Assembly (NCBI RefSeq): GCF_026745355.1
Contig: NC_079202.1
Location: 50,802,169-50,866,168 of the forward strand
From: Beta vulgaris subsp. vulgaris
Taxonomy: Eukaryota > Streptophyta > Magnoliopsida > Caryophyllales > Amaranthaceae
DNA length: 64,000 nucleotides
Direction of reading: 5' to 3'
The translations under genes and the position numbers were made by a program. The notes below the pieces were generated by a model that did not search any database, was not told the origin of the DNA, and was given only the letters and a program-made list of their open reading frames with translations. Shown in pieces: positions 1 to 12,340 of this stretch; within the stretch, counting starts at the first letter, position 1; each line of letters opens with the position of its first letter.

Positions 1-2506
1 ACTTGAGAGGAAAACCCTAATTCACGAATCCTGATTTTTTGGAGGGGATTTTACGATGAATTTGTGGGATTTCAGTTCAAATCAGTGTAAGAAGAGGTGA
101 AATTGGGAGAGAAATCAAAAGAATTTGATGATACATATCAAAGAAATGAAGTCTAGATTGCGTTCACAAAAAGCAGGGGATCATATAAACTGAAATGATA
201 ACGAATTTCAACGAAATTTTCAGACGAAGAAGATTAAGTTTAGAACAACAGATTCAAAGTTCTGACAGGAGAATAGTTTTGGGATATTAGATACGTATTA
301 AGTAACTAATTCTTTTTTCTTATTTGGTTCAATCTCTTCGCACTCCACTACTATTATCAAATACTCTAGTTTGTTATCTTCTTTTTTTTTTCCTCTTTAT
401 AAGTAACAAAATTCATTAGTTGATCGTAAGGGTTTTCTTTCTCCTTTCATTCCAAAGTTTGAACCAGATACTCAATAAAGATAACACATTTTGTTACCGT
501 TTTACTCCTTCATTTGATTTCATTCTATGACTTGATATGATCCGAGCTGTCAAAAACTAATTTGATTGGTGGGAATTAATCAAATTACAAGTGTACTCTA
601 CTTGATCCGACTTGAGAAATTATAATCTAGATTCATCCCCACCTAATAATTTAAGAACATAACCTAATATGTATTAAAATAATGTCAACTCAAAACTAGT
701 AAAAATTGATAATCTAAGATCTGAACCTGGTATAGTTAGACTTCATAATCTAAGATTTGAATCCTACCTGAAAGAATTCCGAAACTAATTTGACCATATA
801 AATATTACACTTGGCTTGTATTTGACCTCACATGATCTGTTTTTAACAAATTCATTGTTGACCCACCTTGCACAACCCATAACCTGATCTAGTCCAAACT
901 TTTTTTATTGACTTATTGTTGGCCCTACATGTTTCAACTTTTTTTCTAGAAGATGTAGCAGTGTGGAAGTATATATATGAGAAGACTAAAGATAAACACA
1001 TGCAACCATGATACTGTTATCCATAGCCCTTTTCAGATGTTAGCTGGTTAAGAGGATCAAGAGGATCAAGAGGAGCAAAGTCAAGCTGTGGATATGCATA
1101 CTTTTGATAACCAATAGAAGGGTTTCCTACACTTGAATAGATCTGTCAATGTGGATGTGAAGGTCAGGTTCGGGTTGGGTCATGTTGATGAGTGACTGAA
1201 GCACAAATGGCGTGTATTTATTTTCCTTTAGGGTTTCTTGCAAGCTAAGCTAAGTTTTGTGGGTTTACCTGGGCGACAATCAAAGTTTATTTCGATTCAT
1301 TGGGTGGCAAGAAAGAGGAGTATCATGAAGCTTGGACGATAGCATTATACCCATATTAGTTTTATTGTTTCGATAGATTTTTGCTTCAAGGTTTTAGTGT
1401 CCTACTTAGGATAGGATTACCTGCTTTGAGCATATTATGAAAGTTTTTTGTTAGGGAGTTTTATCTTTTAAATAATTGTGTGATTTTATTTATCTTAGAC
1501 GTGTATTTTTTGTTTGTTTTATTTTCTTATTGCTTAGTTTTATACTTTGAGATGGATTAAGATTTTCTATAGGAAACTTTGTATATATATATGGCCGGAT
1601 TAATGAATTAAAGAGTAGTTTTGATCGACTAAAATATTTTGAGTACATTGAGCATTGAAAACTGGTTCTCTAACCAAAAAAACACATAGATTGAGATTCG
1701 TGATCATCTCCTAATCGAGGTTAGAGAGAAATCATTTATAGTTCTCGTGAGAATCAAGAGTATTATTCTTTAATTTAGTACTTTAAAAAATTGTTGTTTA
1801 GTTAGACCAATCATAATACTTACTTTTGATTACTCAAAGTATCTTTCTTGATTTAGGTAATAGAAAACACATCACATTTCGAGGCATGGGGTGATCGAGT
1901 CGGGACAGATACAAGTAGGGTCAACTTCAGGTTGGCTCGATCCGGGTTTAGGCTGGCTTGATTTCGGTCGTGCCTACTCGGTGCCAACAATTTGATTAGG
2001 ATCTGGTACGAAATGGGTTACATCTTGGGTTTTTTGGGTTCGCTTAAAGTTCGCGTCATGTCCTTGTCTGTTCGAGTTTCTCTCGGGACCTTCCAATATC
2101 AGGTTGGGTTTCCTTTAGGCCATGTGGGTCTTGAGTCGAATTTAGATCTAGTTGGGTTCTTTTTAGGTTGGGTCAACCTTAGATAGAATTACCTTTGGGT
2201 TGGGTTACGTTCAGGTCGGATCGACCTCAACTTGGGTTATGTTTGGGTCCTATGAAGTTCGGGTAAGTCATATAAAATATGATATTTAATAAGGTGAAGT
2301 GAGATCTCAGCTCAATGGCAACTTCAGAACCCAAGCTACTATTAAGGGGAGGTCAGTCATCGGAACTAGATAAAAACTACATAAGAACTCGAAGTAAGAA
2401 ACCAATGTACTTCCGGAAGTTTGTACAGTCAATGATGGATTCAAGAAGTTGCACAACAAAAAATTCAAAAACGCCAAAACAGCAAAACTACATATTCCAC
2501 TTTCCA
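1..2506. other. Intergenic DNA with degenerate repeat relics
   Basis: No gene can be supported here. From about 1140 to 1850 the sequence reads like a worn LTR-retrotransposon end (an in-frame-looking but broken stretch, then a T-rich tract and a TATATATATGG box), but no LTR pair or duplication was found. From about 1860 to 2260 there is a GT-rich stretch of degenerate GGTTGGGTC/GGTTCGGGT-type short repeats, resembling the insides of the hAT-like elements found near the other end of the window. A GAGCTGTCAAAAA motif near 548 resembles the terminus of the element at 55838, without a visible partner. Confidence 0.35.
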
Positions 2507-5500
2507 TCATCTTGTCAAAAAGATGGCAGTAGGATTACCAGGGGATGGAGGATTTTGATTTAGCACCGACATTAGTGATCCAGCCTTAGAAACAGCATTG
2601 CTATCTTGAAACGACAAGACCTCCACATGCTCGACTGCAAGCTGCCTCTTGATCAAATCCACGTTCTCTGAAAGGACCTCTATTTCACCAAAAGGAAGCT
2701 TCAACTCCAAGGCATGTGGACCCAGTGTCAGAGTCTCATCCTTCTTGAACCTCAAGAATGGCATGCAGTGCTTCTGAATTTGTTTGAAATCAGTAGCCTG
2801 CGCGATCTCACTCTTCTGCAGTGCTGCCATAATTTCACTATCCGGGGCAAAGGTGCGAGTTTCTGAGTCAAATTTGCTTTTGAGTATTTTCAAGCACACT
2901 TCCTTCCATCCATCATATGTCTCATTCACGTAAATCAAGCCAACTAATTGCTTGTCCTCTGTAAGCTGTTGAACAGGGGCTCCCTTCTTGTTACCCTTCT
3001 TTGAACCCATAATTTGCTTCTGAAGTAGTTTTCTCATCAGAACTATTGAATCTTGTAGATACTTGTTGGCACTCTTGAGGGTTAAATTAGGTGCATCAGC
3101 AACAGGCCATCCAGCTTTTATAGCAAATCCTTCCTTCCTCAAAAGCTCCCTCCAAATATACTCTCCATAATGAGGGCAGATCGGAGTAAGAAGTCGTGTC
3201 TGAATGTCCATAAAACGCTGCACCAAATCCCTATTCATGCCACCAGCACCACAAGAGAATCTATATTCATCCCTAGCAGTTTGCAAGTCGTAAAAGCCAG
3301 TCTTGAGAGCTTCTCGGAACATATAGCTCTGGTAATTTTGCTCAGTCAGCTTTACTGCCAAATTAATCTCGTTTTCAAACACCCGATCAGCATAGGTAGA
3401 TGGCTCGCCTGATCTTAATGTTGTGTCTGCAGCAAGAACTTCTTCCATCCATGCGATCTCTTTTGTGAGGCGCAGAATGGCCGCATTTGCAGTTTCGAAC
3501 ACAAAATTTGCATCATCAACACCATCACCAGCATCAGCAAGAGCAAAACGTGTGGCATCTGCAGAGAATTCCTCAATAGCCTGACGCAAAGTCCTGAAGT
3601 TCCCAGTGGACTTGGACATCTTTTCAGAATTTAGCAAAATATGTCCATTACATCTGAATCCACGAGGCCAGTGGTGCTTGTCCATAATTGCTGTGTGATT
3701 GTAAATACTAAATGTCAGATGGTTCTGGATGAGGTCTTTGCCAGACACTCGAAGATCAAAAGGATACCAGTATTCAAATTCCCTCTTCATCTGACTTAGC
3801 ATATTTGGATTAATATCTGACGGCTGTGGATATGGACCATCACAAAATAGGAAATCCCAAACTTCATCAGTCATCTGTTCTGGCTTTATTAAACCAGTGT
3901 GGCTTCCATACATGTCCCCGTTTTGCAGAAAATGGACAACTGTGTAATAGGCCATATATATGGTAGAATCAGAGAGGGACTCCACAAGGTACTGCTCGTC
4001 CCACGGGATGCGAGTCCCAAGGCCAAACGACCTTGAGCAGGCCCATTGATTAAGCCAACCCAAGGTGTGTTCAAAACCATGGCGAGTCTCATCAGAGTAG
4101 CAATTCATATTATCCAAGCACTCCTTAGCTAACTTCTTCCATTCAGATTCACCATAAGTGATGTACCATTGGTCTGTTAAAGCCACAACACATTCATCGC
4201 CTGATCTAGACATTACCTTTTTCTCAGGCTCACTGTACATAATGGCTTCACCCGTTTCCAAAAGATTACATCTGACTTTTGGCTTTGCATCCTGGACCTT
4301 TTCCCCAGCAAATTCACCAACAAGCATTGTCCCTTCAGTGAAACCCTTCAGATAAGTTAGTCTCTTCGCTTCTGCAAGCTTGTCTTTTTCATTTTGGCTC
4401 TTGATCTTCAAATCAGTGCAGACCTTCTCAGCAGGCTTATCCCCAAACTCAGGGATATTAATGATGGGTATGATCTCGAAGGGAAGTACCCATTCATCTT
4501 TAACACCAAATTTCGCCCGCAGAGCAGGTTTTGCTTTCAAGTCGTGCAGGGCCATGTAGTCATCAGGTGCATCACTAGGGACACTGGTAACTACCCCAGT
4601 ACCTTTATCTGTCAAGATAGTTAACATAGGCAGAGTGTAAATAATGTCATTTTGCGCAAGCGGAGACTTCAGAGGTAAACCAATCAAGTCGTGACCAGTA
4701 AGCTCTAACAAGCAAGTAGGCTTCTCTGGGATCCTTGAGTAGTTCTGATAAGCAAGATTAAGGGCTGCCCTCTCAGTGACTACAAAAACATCTGTCTCAT
4801 TAATTTCGAAGGCCCCGTATTTTCCTTCAGGCAATACCCAAGCATTTGTTTGGCCATACATGGTCTCCGGCCTTAATGTAGCAGCAGCCAGATAAACTTT
4901 CCTCCCCTCTAAAGGGCTCAATTTCGCAGGAAATGGTGAAACAACTTCCATCTTGATTATAGTGTATTCTTGAGGCTGGACTCCTTCACCAGAAGCCCTA
5001 TCATGGTCTGCACATGGTTGGCCATCGAGTGGAGAGAAGATTGCGTATCTTTTATCTTTCACAATCTTACCAGCTGCTCTAAGCTTCCTCATTTGCCACC
5101 TCACAAAAGAATCAAAGTATGGATTAATGTCTGTAGTGACAAAAGAGCGCCTCCAGTCGACACCCAAGCCAAAAGCTTTTAGGTCTTCAACTGCTAAAGG
5201 TGGAAAATAGGTCAGCCACCTATACGGATCCTGAAACTTTGAGATTTCTTCATCCGTAAGGCCAAAACTTCGCATGATCTGCCATTGGTACAGCTGTGTG
5301 CCAGTTTTGGACGCAACCTTGGACTTCTTGCCCTTGAACTTATCAGGAGCTGGCTGCGATTCTGCAATTGCAACCTCTTGCACTGATAGCTGGCTAGCTT
5401 CCTCTTCCTCGGCAGATGGAAATTCAGGCGGAAATCCAAACTGCTGAATTTCTCTTGCAAGTTTATCCGCTGCAGCCTTGATGGGCATTCCAGTGCAATG

Positions 5501-5770
5501 AAATCCAAAAGGAAACAGCACGTTGGCTCCTCTCAGTCTGTGGTAGGCTGCGGCAAATTCTACCTTGGAAAGCGAAAATGCATGTCCAAGATGCAAATAC
5601 CCATTCATATATGGAAATGGAAAGTTCCCAAAGAACTTTTCTCCATCACCAGGTGGCTGCTCTCCAGGCTCGGACACAAATACATCATGTTGATCCCACC
5701 AGGTCCGGACCTTTGACTCAATCTCCAGAAGGCGATCCCTCCTCACAAAGCTTTTACCTCCCTCCGCCAT
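2507..5770 (-). CDS. Leucyl-tRNA synthetase, cytosolic (class I, 1087 aa)
   Basis: Charges tRNA-Leu with leucine for cytosolic translation. The single uninterrupted frame of 1087 residues matches the full length of the eukaryotic/archaeal-type plant cytosolic enzyme. The class I signatures are visible: HLGH at residues 60-63, following FPFPYMNGYL, and KMSKS at about 717-721. The CP1 editing domain between them contains LRPETMYGQTNAW and GTGVVTSVPSDAPDDY. The anticodon-binding region follows, then a C-terminal extension ending in PPSPGNPTAIFLTR. The open frame runs 17 codons further upstream (to 5821), but the first of those residues are low-complexity and lie upstream of a good splice acceptor near 5796. 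MAEGGKSF at 5770 is therefore chosen as the start. No intron interrupts the coding part, as in the Arabidopsis protein recalled for comparison. No frameshift is seen. Family assignment is very secure. Confidence 0.97.
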   Translation of the reverse strand: MAEGGKSFVRRDRLLEIESKVRTWWDQHDVFVSEPGEQPPGDGEKFFGNFPFPYMNGYLHLGHAFSLSKVEFAAAYHRLRGANVLFPFGFHCTGMPIKAAADKLAREIQQFGFPPEFPSAEEEEASQLSVQEVAIAESQPAPDKFKGKKSKVASKTGTQLYQWQIMRSFGLTDEEISKFQDPYRWLTYFPPLAVEDLKAFGLGVDWRRSFVTTDINPYFDSFVRWQMRKLRAAGKIVKDKRYAIFSPLDGQPCADHDRASGEGVQPQEYTIIKMEVVSPFPAKLSPLEGRKVYLAAATLRPETMYGQTNAWVLPEGKYGAFEINETDVFVVTERAALNLAYQNYSRIPEKPTCLLELTGHDLIGLPLKSPLAQNDIIYTLPMLTILTDKGTGVVTSVPSDAPDDYMALHDLKAKPALRAKFGVKDEWVLPFEIIPIINIPEFGDKPAEKVCTDLKIKSQNEKDKLAEAKRLTYLKGFTEGTMLVGEFAGEKVQDAKPKVRCNLLETGEAIMYSEPEKKVMSRSGDECVVALTDQWYITYGESEWKKLAKECLDNMNCYSDETRHGFEHTLGWLNQWACSRSFGLGTRIPWDEQYLVESLSDSTIYMAYYTVVHFLQNGDMYGSHTGLIKPEQMTDEVWDFLFCDGPYPQPSDINPNMLSQMKREFEYWYPFDLRVSGKDLIQNHLTFSIYNHTAIMDKHHWPRGFRCNGHILLNSEKMSKSTGNFRTLRQAIEEFSADATRFALADAGDGVDDANFVFETANAAILRLTKEIAWMEEVLAADTTLRSGEPSTYADRVFENEINLAVKLTEQNYQSYMFREALKTGFYDLQTARDEYRFSCGAGGMNRDLVQRFMDIQTRLLTPICPHYGEYIWRELLRKEGFAIKAGWPVADAPNLTLKSANKYLQDSIVLMRKLLQKQIMGSKKGNKKGAPVQQLTEDKQLVGLIYVNETYDGWKEVCLKILKSKFDSETRTFAPDSEIMAALQKSEIAQATDFKQIQKHCMPFLRFKKDETLTLGPHALELKLPFGEIEVLSENVDLIKRQLAVEHVEVLSFQDSNAVSKAGSLMSVLNQNPPSPGNPTAIFLTR

Positions 5771-8700
5771 GCTGTTTGCAGAAATCGTACAGTAACTGTT
5801 CACAAGGAAAAAAAAAGACAAAGCACTACATCAGACGAGTGTTTTTCTAATGAAATTAAATATAAATTCACTAACCTTACCAACATTTATCATCGGTAAC
5901 CAAACAAGCTGTAAATGTAACCATCCAAGTTAACAGATCATCAAGAAAAAGCAGCAATGGTATCCGGATAGACCAATTGACCAATTGAAAAGGTACTTGA
6001 CTGTATGATTGTAATGAACATAGAGAAATCTTGTATGAACACTAAGCATGGAAAAAATACACACCACCAAGCTTTTTCCTTCTTACAAATCAACAACATT
6101 TTGTTTCTCAAGGTCATATATAGACCATTAATTTTTCTCATAATAGATTGGAAAAACTAAATAAAAGATAGTATGATAAAATTAATATAGCTAGATGAAA
6201 GGTATACTGTGTACACATTATATTCAAAGTTTGCCATGATGGAAAATTCAGTGCGTATTTGCGAAGAAAGACGGTCAAATACATCAGAGTAAAAATAACG
6301 ACAGTCAACATGCAGCAGTAAAAAGAATTACCAAAGATCAGTTCAATTAGTTTATTGAAGGGAAAAGCTGCACAGAGAAAGAACATTGGTAGCACATAAC
6401 ACAATTTATCAAGAGTGTGTATCAACTTAAAGCAGGACAGCAAGACAACACATAAATCACCAGTATACAAGGATACAGTAGTACAACACCAAACAGTAGA
6501 AAAGCTTACTTCAAAATTATCATTAGGTCACATACTAGCCCATATAAATTTACAGACGAAAAGAAGAGGTACCTCGTGATGGATCACATGCGAAGTCTAA
6601 CTAAGGAAAGAAAGGAATAGTATCAACAAACCAACAAGGTGGGCAACTTTTGTTGCAGAAGAATATTTAACCCTCATAAAGTATCAATAAGAAACACAAC
6701 TCTCGGTCAACAGAGCCAGGTAGCAAATTAAAAAACTAATGCAAAGTCATTAGATCTAATACATAATGAGGTAAACACAAACTAAAAAGGCGACTAGCCC
6801 ACGATTCAAAGCCATATAAATAGACTATTGACATAGATGAAAGTGTACTAAAATGGTATGTAAGCCCCATATGTGATTTCTTTTGACATGCACAAGCCCA
6901 AGAGTAGATTATGATCAAACCTGAAGAAACAGCATCCCTTCAGGTATGCAGTGGTAGAGTGCACAAGAGACATTAACAACAACAAAAAATGCACGTATCC
7001 AGAACAAAATATGCATCCAGTTCTTTACCTTGATGGATGTCATTTGTGAAATGGAACCAAATAAAATCAAAAGGTCAAACACCAATTTTCAAAAAGTCAG
7101 TTACAAGTTTACAACCATGATACACAGTACAGGGTTATGAGTATCTAAAATCAAACAAGTAAAAGCAAAAGCAAAAGCAAAAAATTGAAGAAAGAACATG
7201 TTACTTCATCTGTGACTTAGCTCGATTGGGAAGAAAAAATAAAAACATTATCTGATATTCAATATGCTAAAAATAAGAAGAAAAAATTAAGCAATATACA
7301 GATAGCTATCTTCTGCAGTTGAAACTTAATTTTTGACTTGAAGTTCATAAGTTAAGAAAAGGTGTTCAGGAAAGCAATTAAAATAAGGAACTGAAATTAT
7401 CAGCCAATAAGAATATTTACCTTTGAGAGAACTGAAATCTGCTTGTCAAGTTTCTTAAGCAATTCCTGAAAAATCACATTGAAAGGTTTTAAGTCACTAA
7501 ATGAAGAAAGGGATGGCGTATATACAGGACAACAAAGTACAGATTACTAGGAGAGGAAATAGTTCTTCCATCCCAAAATAAAGTTCAAGCATTGGTTTGG
7601 CAAGAAGATACTTAAAGGTTGTTAAAAGCGAACAAAATTTGGAATTGTAGGATGCATACCACAAACAAAAGGTTTATACAGACTAAGATAGAGAAAGGAG
7701 GCTATAAACTTTTAATTTTGGAAAGTTTACTTGAAATGTAGGCATGAGGTGTATATTAGAGCATCCCCAAAAAAGTGTGAAATTGATTTTGGGACAGATT
7801 GAGTAAGATAAATCTAGGATCTCCTGCATGTATATTTGTACTAATAGTATTTCGTATGGTTAGGGGTCATTTCGTAGACAAATCACAAAAGAGCTAAGAG
7901 CAGTACCTACTAGCACAGAGGTAGGATTTATATCTTATTCTTCGAGTATGGTAACTTTTAACTTATTTTTTTCTGAGATTCAACAACTTTTAAGTTATAG
8001 ATACCTCTATTATACATTTTTTATTTGTTAATTGAATTCATCATAGAAGTTGGAAAAGTTATCCACAATGCACACCGGAGGGCTTAAAACAAGCCATCAA
8101 TGCACATTATATCCAAAACTAAACCTACAAAGAACCTCGAAAATGTCTTATAAGAAATCCTACACCAGAAACAATTAGAACTTTTATAAACTTGACAATA
8201 CCAACCAGCAGAAACTAAATCTTCTCGGAAGAAATATCAACTCATAGAAATATCAAAAGACCAAGTGGTCAACAGTAGCACTGGGAAAAGGAGGAGAAAC
8301 AAAGGAACCAAGAAACGAGCAAAGAAGGTGAAGAGGAGGAAAATAATGGTTTATTTACCAGGAAGATTTATAACCCAAAGTCATGAGATGTTCCCAGAAA
8401 TTTGAAATTTCTCCATCACTATAACAGCAACAAACAAGGTAGAGGACACTCTGCAAGCCAAAACTATTCTTAGTTAAATGAACACCATTTTAATATAAGT
8501 TAGCTAACTATTCCCATTCGCTTTATTCTCTTTAGCTCCCTAATTTCGCCTCTCCCTGTCCGCCACTGCTCCAATACATATCTTTTGGTTTTCATATCGG
8601 CCTCGCCATCATCTTTTGACGATGCAAAGAAACTAACTAACTAAGCACTAAGCACATAATATACAATCCTGTGTTGAGCCCATAGTTCTGGTAACAATTT

Positions 8701-9960
8701 TATTGAAATAACAAATATTATCAAATGTCCTTATTAATCTTTAATCAACTATACTAATAATACAAACTAGTGTTCAAGCATGAATATCCAATCAACAGCA
8801 ATTAATTTCAATAGGTATGCTAAACTTCAGGAAATGAAAACAACTCATTTTTCACCAATACAATTCAACAATCAATATTCATCGTATACAAATGAATTAA
8901 TTAAACTCATAACCAAATGTACTTTACAGTTTGCAGTGCAATGAATTCAACTAGAACCCCAAAACATGCGATTCTATTGAGCTTAATATGGTGCTCACAT
9001 AGGTGGAAGATTAACCAAATAAATATCCAATCGATTAATCCAAGTATTCAGCTGTGAACTAATACTATCACTCACAATGAAGTATGAATTAATGTCAAAT
9101 CAATTTATAATACTAACTAAAAAAATTGAAAAAAAAAAGAAAGGAAATTGTAAATAGGGAAATAGTGAAAGAAGTAGAGAGCAAAATACGGGCAGACTAC
9201 TGCCAATGGCGGACCTAGGAATTTCAATTTGGGGGGTACGGATGTAGAACATACGCAAAAAGTAGGGAAATTTTTTTGCACAAAGTGTTTAGCACATAAG
9301 TCTTACAACCAATATATCCAAAATATGCTGTCGTACAAGCGAAATAAAAAAAATTACACATGGTTAAAATTACATTTGCATCAAATCGATTAATGATATC
9401 TTCATTTGAAAAACTTTTTAATGCATTTCTAAAAGTGCCATTATTAACATCCTCACATGATCACATTTTTCCCCTATGCATTTCAAAAATTGACAAAAGT
9501 TTCCCCTATTATACGATTTAACCTAGCCCTAAATGCTAAATTCCTAAAAATAATATTTGATTTCATTTGCAAGTAGTCACTAACATACAATTAGTTACAT
9601 ATATAATGTGGCAATTAAAACAAAACATGAAGCCATACACATTTTACACATACCAATTGAAAAAATCCCTAAAAACTATAGATTTCGATTTCAATAAGCC
9701 CCTAGCTAATGAATAATATCAAAAAATGTACATGTAAAATTCAAATATTCAGATAATCTAGAGTTTGAAAGTATGAAAAATGAAAAACAAAAAGAAAATG
9801 TAAACCTAAATAGAACTTACTGTCAACTGGCTGAACTGATGAGGGCGTAAGGAAATGGCGGCGACTGGGCGGCTATGGAGGTTTGCGGTCGCCTGGTCTT
9901 CAACTGCAAATTTGATGAGGATGAGAGCTAAAGACACAAATAGGGTTTATCTAGGAAAGA
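5771..9960 (-). other. Probable 5' leader of leucyl-tRNA synthetase: leader exon plus ~4-kb intron
   Basis: On the minus strand a good acceptor (CCTTGTGAACAG) ends at 5796, 25 bases before the start codon. A GC-richer segment at about 9821-9960 begins with a plant-leader-like AAACCCTA motif and ends in a strong donor (GTAAGT, 9820-9815). Together they suggest a leader exon near 9821-9960 joined to 5795 across a roughly 4-kb intron. Two further segments bounded by acceptor and donor sites lie inside: about 8364-8458 and 7422-7467. They could be alternative leader exons, parts of another gene, or chance. No long open frame exists between 5822 and 9820. Transcript evidence would decide this. Confidence 0.4.
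9203..9240 (+). repeat. hAT-like terminus fragment
   Basis: CAATGGCGGACCTAGGAATT followed by a G-run resembles the left end of the intact hAT element at 37943 (CAGTGACGGAACCAGGATTT, then a G-run). No matching right end or target duplication was found, so it is probably a truncated old copy. Confidence 0.4.
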
Positions 9961-9974
9961 GCTTCCAAAAGTTC

Positions 9975-10024
9975 CTAATTCCTATTTCCTATTTCCTAAT
10001 TCCTAATTCCTAATTCCTAACTAA
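9975..10024. repeat. Short tandem repeat, TTCCTAA/TTCCTATT type
   Basis: About seven imperfect copies of a 7-8 base unit (TTCCTAA, TTCCTATT) lie just upstream of the proposed leader exon of leucyl-tRNA synthetase. It is not the plant telomere repeat TTTAGGG. Confidence 0.75.
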
Positions 10025-10727
10025 AAAAAAGGTTTTAAATTCCTAAGTGTAGATGTTTAGCATAAGTAAAACCTTGAATCTCGATAGTGATTCAGAATCA
10101 TTTCACATTTTTTGCGTATTTTATATTTGCAATATCTTATTGTTTGAGTAAAGTATGTGACAGATGTGTAAAAAAATGTAAGTGAGAGTTGGGAGAACAT
10201 TGTTCTATATTAGTCCTTGAAGTTCATAATGAATTTGCAATAAAAAGGGTAAGAAAATCCATGCAAATGTTGGGGATGGCAATGACAAGGGTAATTTTAG
10301 ATTTTCGCGTATAATTGAAATTCTTTTGTTATCAGTGAATGTAAATAAACATATACAATCAATTGCATGAGTTACATAGAGAAATAAGCAATTTAAGTAG
10401 TGTTTGGTCACTTGACAAGACTCTTACTTTAGATCATTGAGGTGTGTATGGTATTCGGGAGTAGAAATCCTTTTACCTTCCCTACTCCCTACTCTGAAGT
10501 ACCTAACCTGCAAATGCCATACCAAGAAACTGTGGAAATTGAGATTTGAACATTCTTTTCTTTTATCTTAAAATAAAAAATGCAACTTGTATCCAATTTC
10601 TTACTTACGTAATCAAATATATCTTTTACCACTTTAGGTTTGTGGATAGTCTTTTTCAATTTTGTTGTATAATGCATATAGTAACCCAACGGTGTGTTCT
10701 ATTCACCCGCGCCTATTTAAATTCAAA
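10025..10727. other. Intergenic, nothing recognised
   Basis: AT-rich DNA without a supported gene or element. The short open frames here have no recognisable protein features. Confidence 0.5.
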
Positions 10728-11211
10728 CTAGTGAGTGTCCCGTGCGATGCCCCAGATTGTTTCTTGTCGTAACGTTTTGTCTAGTGAAGAAAAATTGACG
10801 TTATAATTTGAAAAATACACCCTTAGAACTTTGGAAATGGAAGCAATAACTTAACTTCCTATAAGGAATTGGAGTAAGAGCTTATGTCTATAATAATCTA
10901 TTGTTATCACCATAAATGTTTAGGTATCTAACTACTTGAGTAAGTCTTTCAATGAGATATAATTACGAAACCTTATTATATTTTATTTTGAAATACTAAG
11001 CAATAATGTTACGTTGGATTCATAGTTAAACTCTCATTTTTCATTCTAAAGGTCATGTGTTTGATACCTTGTAAGTACACAATGTTATTTTTTCAATTGA
11101 AGGGTTTGACATGAAAGTAGAACATTTGCATTAGAGCCTTTGAGCAGAGTACCAAGGTCCACGTGACACATATAGTTTCTTATAAACGTCTTTATAATAT
11201 ATTAGTATTGA
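10728..11211 (-). mobile_element. Non-autonomous Helitron, 484 bp
   Basis: Read on the minus strand, the element starts TCAATACTAATATATTATAA and ends with a GC-rich GCATCGCACGGGACA stretch followed by CTAG. Helitrons have TC...CTRR ends, a 3' hairpin and insertion between A and T. The host base before TC is A and the base after CTAG is T, as expected. The 5' end matches the TCTATACTAATATATT start of the Helitron at 54178. The 3' hairpin is imperfect. No coding content. Confidence 0.6.
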
Positions 11212-11892
11212 TTATTATACCTCATTTAACGTGGTTAGCTTTGATTTCACCTTATAATGTTTATCCATAATTGCTCCCAATCAGCTCTTCAATAGAATTG
11301 ATTTGATCTAGAACTTTTTAAAGGTGAAGATAACACACACTCTAAAAGGATGCTTTCTCTTCACATTAACTTATATAAACTGAACTTATTAGATCTAATT
11401 AGGGTGAAGATAATCACATTTTATTCGAACTTGGGGACCAGCCCGATATCTGGTCTGGTTTCAGTTTTGGACCGAATTTTGTGATTTTTTTGCAAATTTT
11501 CGTTTTTTCCTCTTTTTTTCCGTCTCTTAATAATCTTATTCTTCTTCCTAATACTAATTCATGCACTATTTTAACCTTCTTTAATTATACTTTCATATTA
11601 ATAATAATTTTAATATAATCTCATAATTTTAATATAAGTTGGTTGAAAGTTTAGTGAAACTTTTGTATAAATTTTTTTAATTTTTTTCTTTCAAGTGATT
11701 TTTTTCCCGTCCCGGTCTGAAACTGCACACCCCTAGATCTAATCAATCTTGATTTCAGCTAGCTTATAATATACTTTATCAAACTTTCACTAGACCTCAA
11801 CCCACCATAATTTTTTTAAGGTGAAAAAGAACACATCTTAAGTGTGAGAAAAAACTGAAAGCCCCTTATATCGAACTTGGAATATGTGAATA
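11212..11892. other. Intergenic with a truncated hAT-MITE-like end
   Basis: No gene. The stretch near 11430-11735 has degenerate pronoun-like short repeats (GGTCTGGTTTC...CCGTCCCGGTCTG) ending in CACACCCCTAGA, the same terminus type as the element at 22492. The left partner is missing, so it looks truncated. Confidence 0.35.
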
Positions 11893-12340
11893 CTAGAATT
11901 TTTTGCACGCGATGCGTGCTTGAATTTTTTTGAAACAGAAACTCGATTTTCTTCGGCATAAGAGTCAAAATTTGAACATTAGACATCGAAGTATAATTGT
12001 TTTTAGTTGCAAAATTTGATTGGTTTAGTTTCTGTCACTTAAGTCTCTCACCATTCATTTTGTCTTTTTTTTTTTTACTTTTCAAAGTTAAATTCTATAA
12101 ACAAAATAGAAATTTTATTGAATTTATTTATGATTTCTAATATTATAATTTTTTTAGTTGATTTTTGAATTAGGTACAATACTTCATAAATTGTAAAGAA
12201 AGTGCACACTTTGATTTTAAGTCAATTTTTTCATAAGTTGTAGTTTGTAAGTGAATTTGTAATTTAGAAAGGGAAGAGGGGCAAAATAGGCATTTCAAAA
12301 GAGGACACCATTGCCCCCCCCTTCCCTTATATAATAGAGA
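11893..12340 (-). mobile_element. Non-autonomous Helitron, 448 bp
   Basis: On the minus strand the 5' end is TCTCTATTATATAAGG. The 3' end has a clear hairpin (GCACGC-AT-CGCGTGC) followed eight bases later by CTAG. The insertion lies between A and T. All three hallmarks of Helitron ends are present. The inside is AT-rich with no open frame, so it depends on an autonomous partner. Confidence 0.75.

Noticed and set aside
5771..5821. 17-residue N-terminal extension of leucyl-tRNA synthetase
   Set aside because: It crosses a strong splice acceptor at 5796 and is low-complexity; MAEGGKSF fits the family start.
9975..10024. TTCCTAA repeats considered as interstitial telomere sequence
   Set aside because: The plant telomere unit is TTTAGGG/CCCTAAA; this unit differs and is irregular.
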